Below the pieces are notes generated by a model, which worked only from the letters and a program-made list of their open reading frames with translations, made no database searches and was not told the DNA's origin. The position numbers were made by a program, and so were the translations under genes. Positions 8,422 through 11,528 of a stretch of DNA of 11,528 nt are shown one piece after another; the stretch's first letter is position 1; the number at the start of each line of letters is the position of its first letter. This stretch comes from Clavulina sp. PMI_390. Taxonomy: Eukaryota > Basidiomycota > Agaricomycetes > Cantharellales > Hydnaceae. The stretch lies in assembly GCA_015039315.1 (NCBI GenBank), contig WIDE01000305.1:1-11528 (forward strand). Direction: 5' to 3'.

Positions 8422-10696
8422 TTAGACTGAGAATGAGTTTACTGCCTTGGTGAGTGGATCCTTGAGCGCTATATGGGTATTGGCTAACACAATAATGATG
8501 AGAGAGTATAAATGAGCCCATGCTGAGGGTCTGATAGAGATGGTGCATGATATGCTTACCCCACCGTGGGTATACCAGGGACGAGTCTTCCAGATAGTGG
8601 AGAAGCACCTCCAGGACCTGACAGTAGTCGATGGATTGGCCAACTTCTGCCATGACTTGGAATCTTCCAAGTTCGTTGGCTACAATCTTGGTCGCGTTCA
8701 TGACAAGGATCTACAACAGCTCAGTAGATTTCGACGTGAAGACTCAATGAGAAAGTCGCTCACCATTGGCACCAAGCCTGCTTGTATTTTATAGAGAGGT
8801 CTGTACCATTTGATCCACTTCAATGCACCTACGAGAGCTCGCAGATATCCAAACATCTGACGCCTGGCTTCAGGATCTTCCCCAGCTCGTAAACTATGTA
8901 AGAGCAGGCCGCCTCCATCGAGCGTAATATGGGCTGAGAGAACCGTGATCTCAAGCTCCGTCAAAGGTTTGGGAGGTCCAGGCCTCCCGACGTCGACCAA
9001 AGCGGGAATTATCCCCACGTACGAGGAAATCAGATATCCTAGGGCAGCATAGCCTTCTTCCGATGCACGAGACCCACTTCGTCCTGGCTATGAAGTTAGC
9101 GACAACGAGCACTATGTGACTAGTAGACCCTCGTACCATGGACAGCAAAGGCAAATCTGTTCACCTGCTCAATAAGTTTCAAGATTGACACTTTGAAACG
9201 CTCGGATTGCCAAAGCTCTAGGACTTCACCTCCTCCAGACTTCTTCTCCTGTGTGGTAGTGAGGTGTCATCAAGGGCAAAGAAGGCTAATAATCGGACAA
9301 ACGAACCTCTCGTTGTTGGCCCCATAATTGGAGGACATTTGTTGAGGGACCCCATGAATCGTCGCCAGGAAATGTCATGGGATAGCCAGAGACAGCAGCT
9401 AAGGATTGATCTATTATATAAACTGATCTCGCTAATTTCAAGCGATCATCTGCTTCCTGTTCGTTTCTCGGTGGAGGCAGTAAGCGGTCGCCGTCAGCCA
9501 GACCTGCATTGTGTTCGTGCACGAGACCACAAGCAGAAGACATCCGCGCAGCACCGCTGATAACCGCAAACGCCTCTTCGAGACGTCGTAACCTTAAAAG
9601 GTGGCTGCCAAGGATCACGCTTGCCCAAAGAAAATGTGGTATCCTGTCGGCATACATGAGGGATTGTTCGAGGAAATGGCGGGTTCGCCTCACAAAGTAG
9701 GCCTCAAGGGAGCTTAGGCCTCCTTTGCTGATAACGCATGCTCCAAGATAGCAAGCGTTTAAGAGGCAGGGGTGGATGGACTCTGGATGTGATAGTGGAA
9801 GAGAGAGACATCGAAGGAAATAGGAGGCGTCCATGGAGAAGAAGAAAAAGCGTTGATAGGGAAGGAAGAGGTCGATTCTACGAACATGGATCTGAGAGAA
9901 CAAAAGAGTGGGGTTTAGGGAGCCCATTGACTCACAAATAGTTCGATAATGGGAAAGGAAGCCCCTCGAGGCCAGTGGGCTGGGATGTTAGAAGCTCATT
10001 GCTGTGAGAAGCTGGTTGGAACGCCTGATTGTGCCATGACGGCCGAGAATCAGCTGATAAATTCATGGTTAGAGTATAAGATCATGGGATAGTATCTTTG
10101 TTCGCATTCTATGGACGGTTCCTGCTCACAACAGCTATTCTCACCCCTGGTATACACATGAGCTGGCAACCATGCTATAACATCACTCGAGGTTGGCGCA
10201 TCAGAAGAGCCTAGACGTGCGATTCGTCTCATGAGCCTCAGCGAGAGCAACGACAAGTCGTGTTTAGAAGCTAGAAGAAGTCGGGCGACGATCAACTCGA
10301 GCTCAAGGGCACGAGCTTCGAGCTTTTCGAACCGTATGGTCGTCTGACGACGGGCGATCCCAGGAGCATAAACACATGTCCTAGAAAGAGAGAGACATCT
10401 AGGACATGCAGGCTTCTGGCCACCGCACTTCTAGAGGCTCTCGGAGAGGGGGAAAGAGATCGAGATCGGATGGAGTTTGAAGAGGTAAGCCCGGGAATAC
10501 GTTTATTTACCAGCATAGAGTGAATTTAATAGGTTTGAGTGATAGCAAGGCGCCGATTTCGAGTGTTGGCAGCACATTGGAAGTAGACCAATCAGGTGTG
10601 AGGTTCAGGAATCTGTTAGCAGCCGTCTAGTTGCATATCACAGACCTTTTTGTCCCGACGACACGGGAGGCATGCGGCTCCTTTGGCAAGTATCAT
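8422..10696 (-). CDS. Gene D: Zn(2)-Cys(6) fungal transcription factor, complete
   Basis: Eight exons: 10696-10646, 10430-10130, 10053-9936, 9877-9307, 9248-9137, 9083-8764, 8710-8560 and 8483-8422 (stop TAA at 8424-8422), giving 561 residues. Introns are 215, 76, 58, 58, 53, 53 and 76 nt. Start ATG 10696 gives MILAKGAAC. The zinc cluster is C9, C12, C19, C26, C29, C36, with RRDKKK between the second and third Cys and GGQKPA in the loop, where most family members have CDG. The following helix (FEKLEARALELELIVARLLL) suits a coiled coil. Exon 4 holds the middle homology block (IHPCLLNACYLGACV, YADRIPHFLWAS). The exon 6 acceptor is taken at CCAG (9086-9084), since only this keeps the frame into GSRASEEGYAALGYL, aligned with the same region of A and B. 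The last exon ends ANTHIALKDPLTKAVNSFSV. Confidence 0.88.
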
Positions 10697-11110
10697 GCTG
10701 AAGACTGAGACGCTTGTTAGGTGATGGTGAGAGGTGGCATTCTTTGTAATCCTCGTTCATTGTTGTTGGAGCGTTTGGACTCTGTACATCCTAGGTGTTG
10801 CTATGATACACGTTAGCTGGACTCGAACCGGCCCGAGTCTGTTAGCATGACTGACACTACTATAGGTAATTTGCCAATTCCCTACCCCAAAAATAGAGTT
10901 TCCCCGCAGAAGCAACCGCGAATTTGCGCGCTAAATCGACCACGTCATTGGGGGTAGCAATGCGATACCAACCGTAGATTCAATTGTAAGGCTGCTGCAT
11001 TATATATAGCCACTTGATCGTTTGATTAAGGCGCTTATTAGTAGGGTTTAATAGTGCTAGTAAAGGTATGGACAAGCAATGGATCATGGAAACCTCTTCC
11101 GAAAGCTATC
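10697..11110. other. Intergenic region between genes D and E
   Basis: This 414-bp spacer holds the upstream region of D, including the shared block, and the 3' flank of E. At 10812-10846 an inverted pair GACTCG/CGAGTC (10820-10825 and 10834-10839) is flanked by directly repeated GTTAGC. An AT-rich stretch (ATTATATATAG near 10999) follows. No gene is seen. Confidence 0.55.
10771..10808. promoter_or_regulatory. Conserved upstream block, gene D copy
   Basis: This is a diverged copy of the A/B block, 75 bp before the D start. It keeps GCGTTTGGACTCTGTACA and GTTGCTATG, with changes in between. C shows no counterpart at this distance. Confidence 0.45.
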
Positions 11111-11528
11111 TCAGACGGCCAACGAATTTAGCGCCGTAGTAAGCAGATCCTTGAGCACGGTATGGGTATTTGCTATAGCACAAAACCATCATAGACGTCA
11201 CATAATGAGAGTCTACATCTCGGAGGAAACGCGATTGAGATGTGCTTACCCCATTGCGGATATATTAGCGACGAGTCTCTGAGATAGTCGAGGAGTACTT
11301 CTAGAGCGTGGCAATAATCTATAGACAAGTTGGCTTCTCCTCTGACTTTCAATGTTTGGAGCTCATGGGCTATGATCCTAGTCGCGTTCATAATGTGGGT
11401 CTGTAGGGAAATAGGTGAGATTCAACGGAGATGGGGTGCTCACAGCATTCTTACCATGGCCACTAAGCCCGCTTGCACTTGACGGGCGCGCCTCTGCCCC
11501 TGGATCCTCCCGAGGGCATCTACAAGAG
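11111..11528 (-). CDS. Gene E: Zn(2)-Cys(6) transcription factor paralogue, 3' end only
   Basis: Only the C-terminal part lies in the window: exon pieces 11528-11455 (partial; it is the sixth exon by comparison with B), 11400-11250 (151 nt) and 11172-11111 (62 nt, stop TGA 11113-11111). Introns are 54 and 77 nt with GTAAGA and GTAAGC donors. The partial exon reads LVDALGRIQGQRRARQVQAG and ends at the same LVxM|GT boundary as D. The next exon starts THIMNATRII and ends YPQWG, and the last reads ANTHTVLKDLLTTALNSLAV. Exon lengths and phases equal those of D, which supports a functional fifth copy. The DNA-binding half is off the right edge, so the zinc cluster itself is not seen. Confidence 0.82.

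Noticed and set aside
8951..9154. A minus-strand frame using the acceptor at 9088 for gene D exon 6.
   Set aside because: That frame ends without matching A, B or C. The acceptor at 9084 restores the shared frame leading to the LHSLRAG and DPEARRQM motifs.
10811..10846. A possible tRNA on the minus strand, because GGTTCGAGTCC looks like a T arm.
   Set aside because: The T stem has a mismatch, no acceptor stem partner or convincing anticodon arm is found at the right distance, and the stretch aligns with ordinary upstream sequence of B.

Overview
The window is eukaryotic and almost certainly from a filamentous fungus, most likely a basidiomycete of the Agaricomycetes type. The evidence is many short introns (53-77 nt apart from the first of each gene), short exons, GT-AG (and two apparent GC-AG) splice sites whose phase keeps the frame, and protein sequence of the fungal Zn(2)-Cys(6) transcription factor class. 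I cannot name the species.

The whole window is one head-to-tail tandem array of paralogous zinc-cluster transcription factor genes, all on the minus strand. From left to right I call them A (65-2154, last exon off the left edge), B (3010-5242, complete), C (5693-7808, complete), D (8422-10696, complete) and E (11111-11528, only its 3' end). A, B and D have the same 8-exon plan and C has 7. Exon lengths are nearly constant: the sixth coding exon is 320-323 nt, the seventh 151 nt and the last 62 nt (numbered as in B). Spliced products are about 570 (A), 569 (B), 539 (C) and 561 (D) residues. Each has an N-terminal CX2CX6CX6CX2CX6C zinc cluster cut in the middle by a long first intron (156-215 nt), then a short coiled-coil dimerisation helix, a variable linker, and a middle homology (fungal_trans-like) domain.

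Between genes lie upstream regions and 3' flanks. A, B and D share an upstream block 74-75 nt before the start codon. A and B also share a 14-bp CACRTG-centred palindrome. C has lost the first block and instead carries a CGG-N6-CCG element with CGG triplets at exact 10-bp spacing, which is the type of site zinc-cluster proteins themselves bind. Between A and B there is a broken remnant of the 3' end of a C-like gene (2596-2737), evidence that at least one array member was lost. The 3' ends of A and B are almost identical over at least 301 bp, introns included, and then abruptly diverge, which points to recent gene conversion.

I see no RNA gene, transposon, CRISPR array or unrelated gene. Exon models were made by hand from splice consensus and cross-copy comparison. 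Transcript data would be needed to confirm them, but frame preservation in four independent copies makes them strong.
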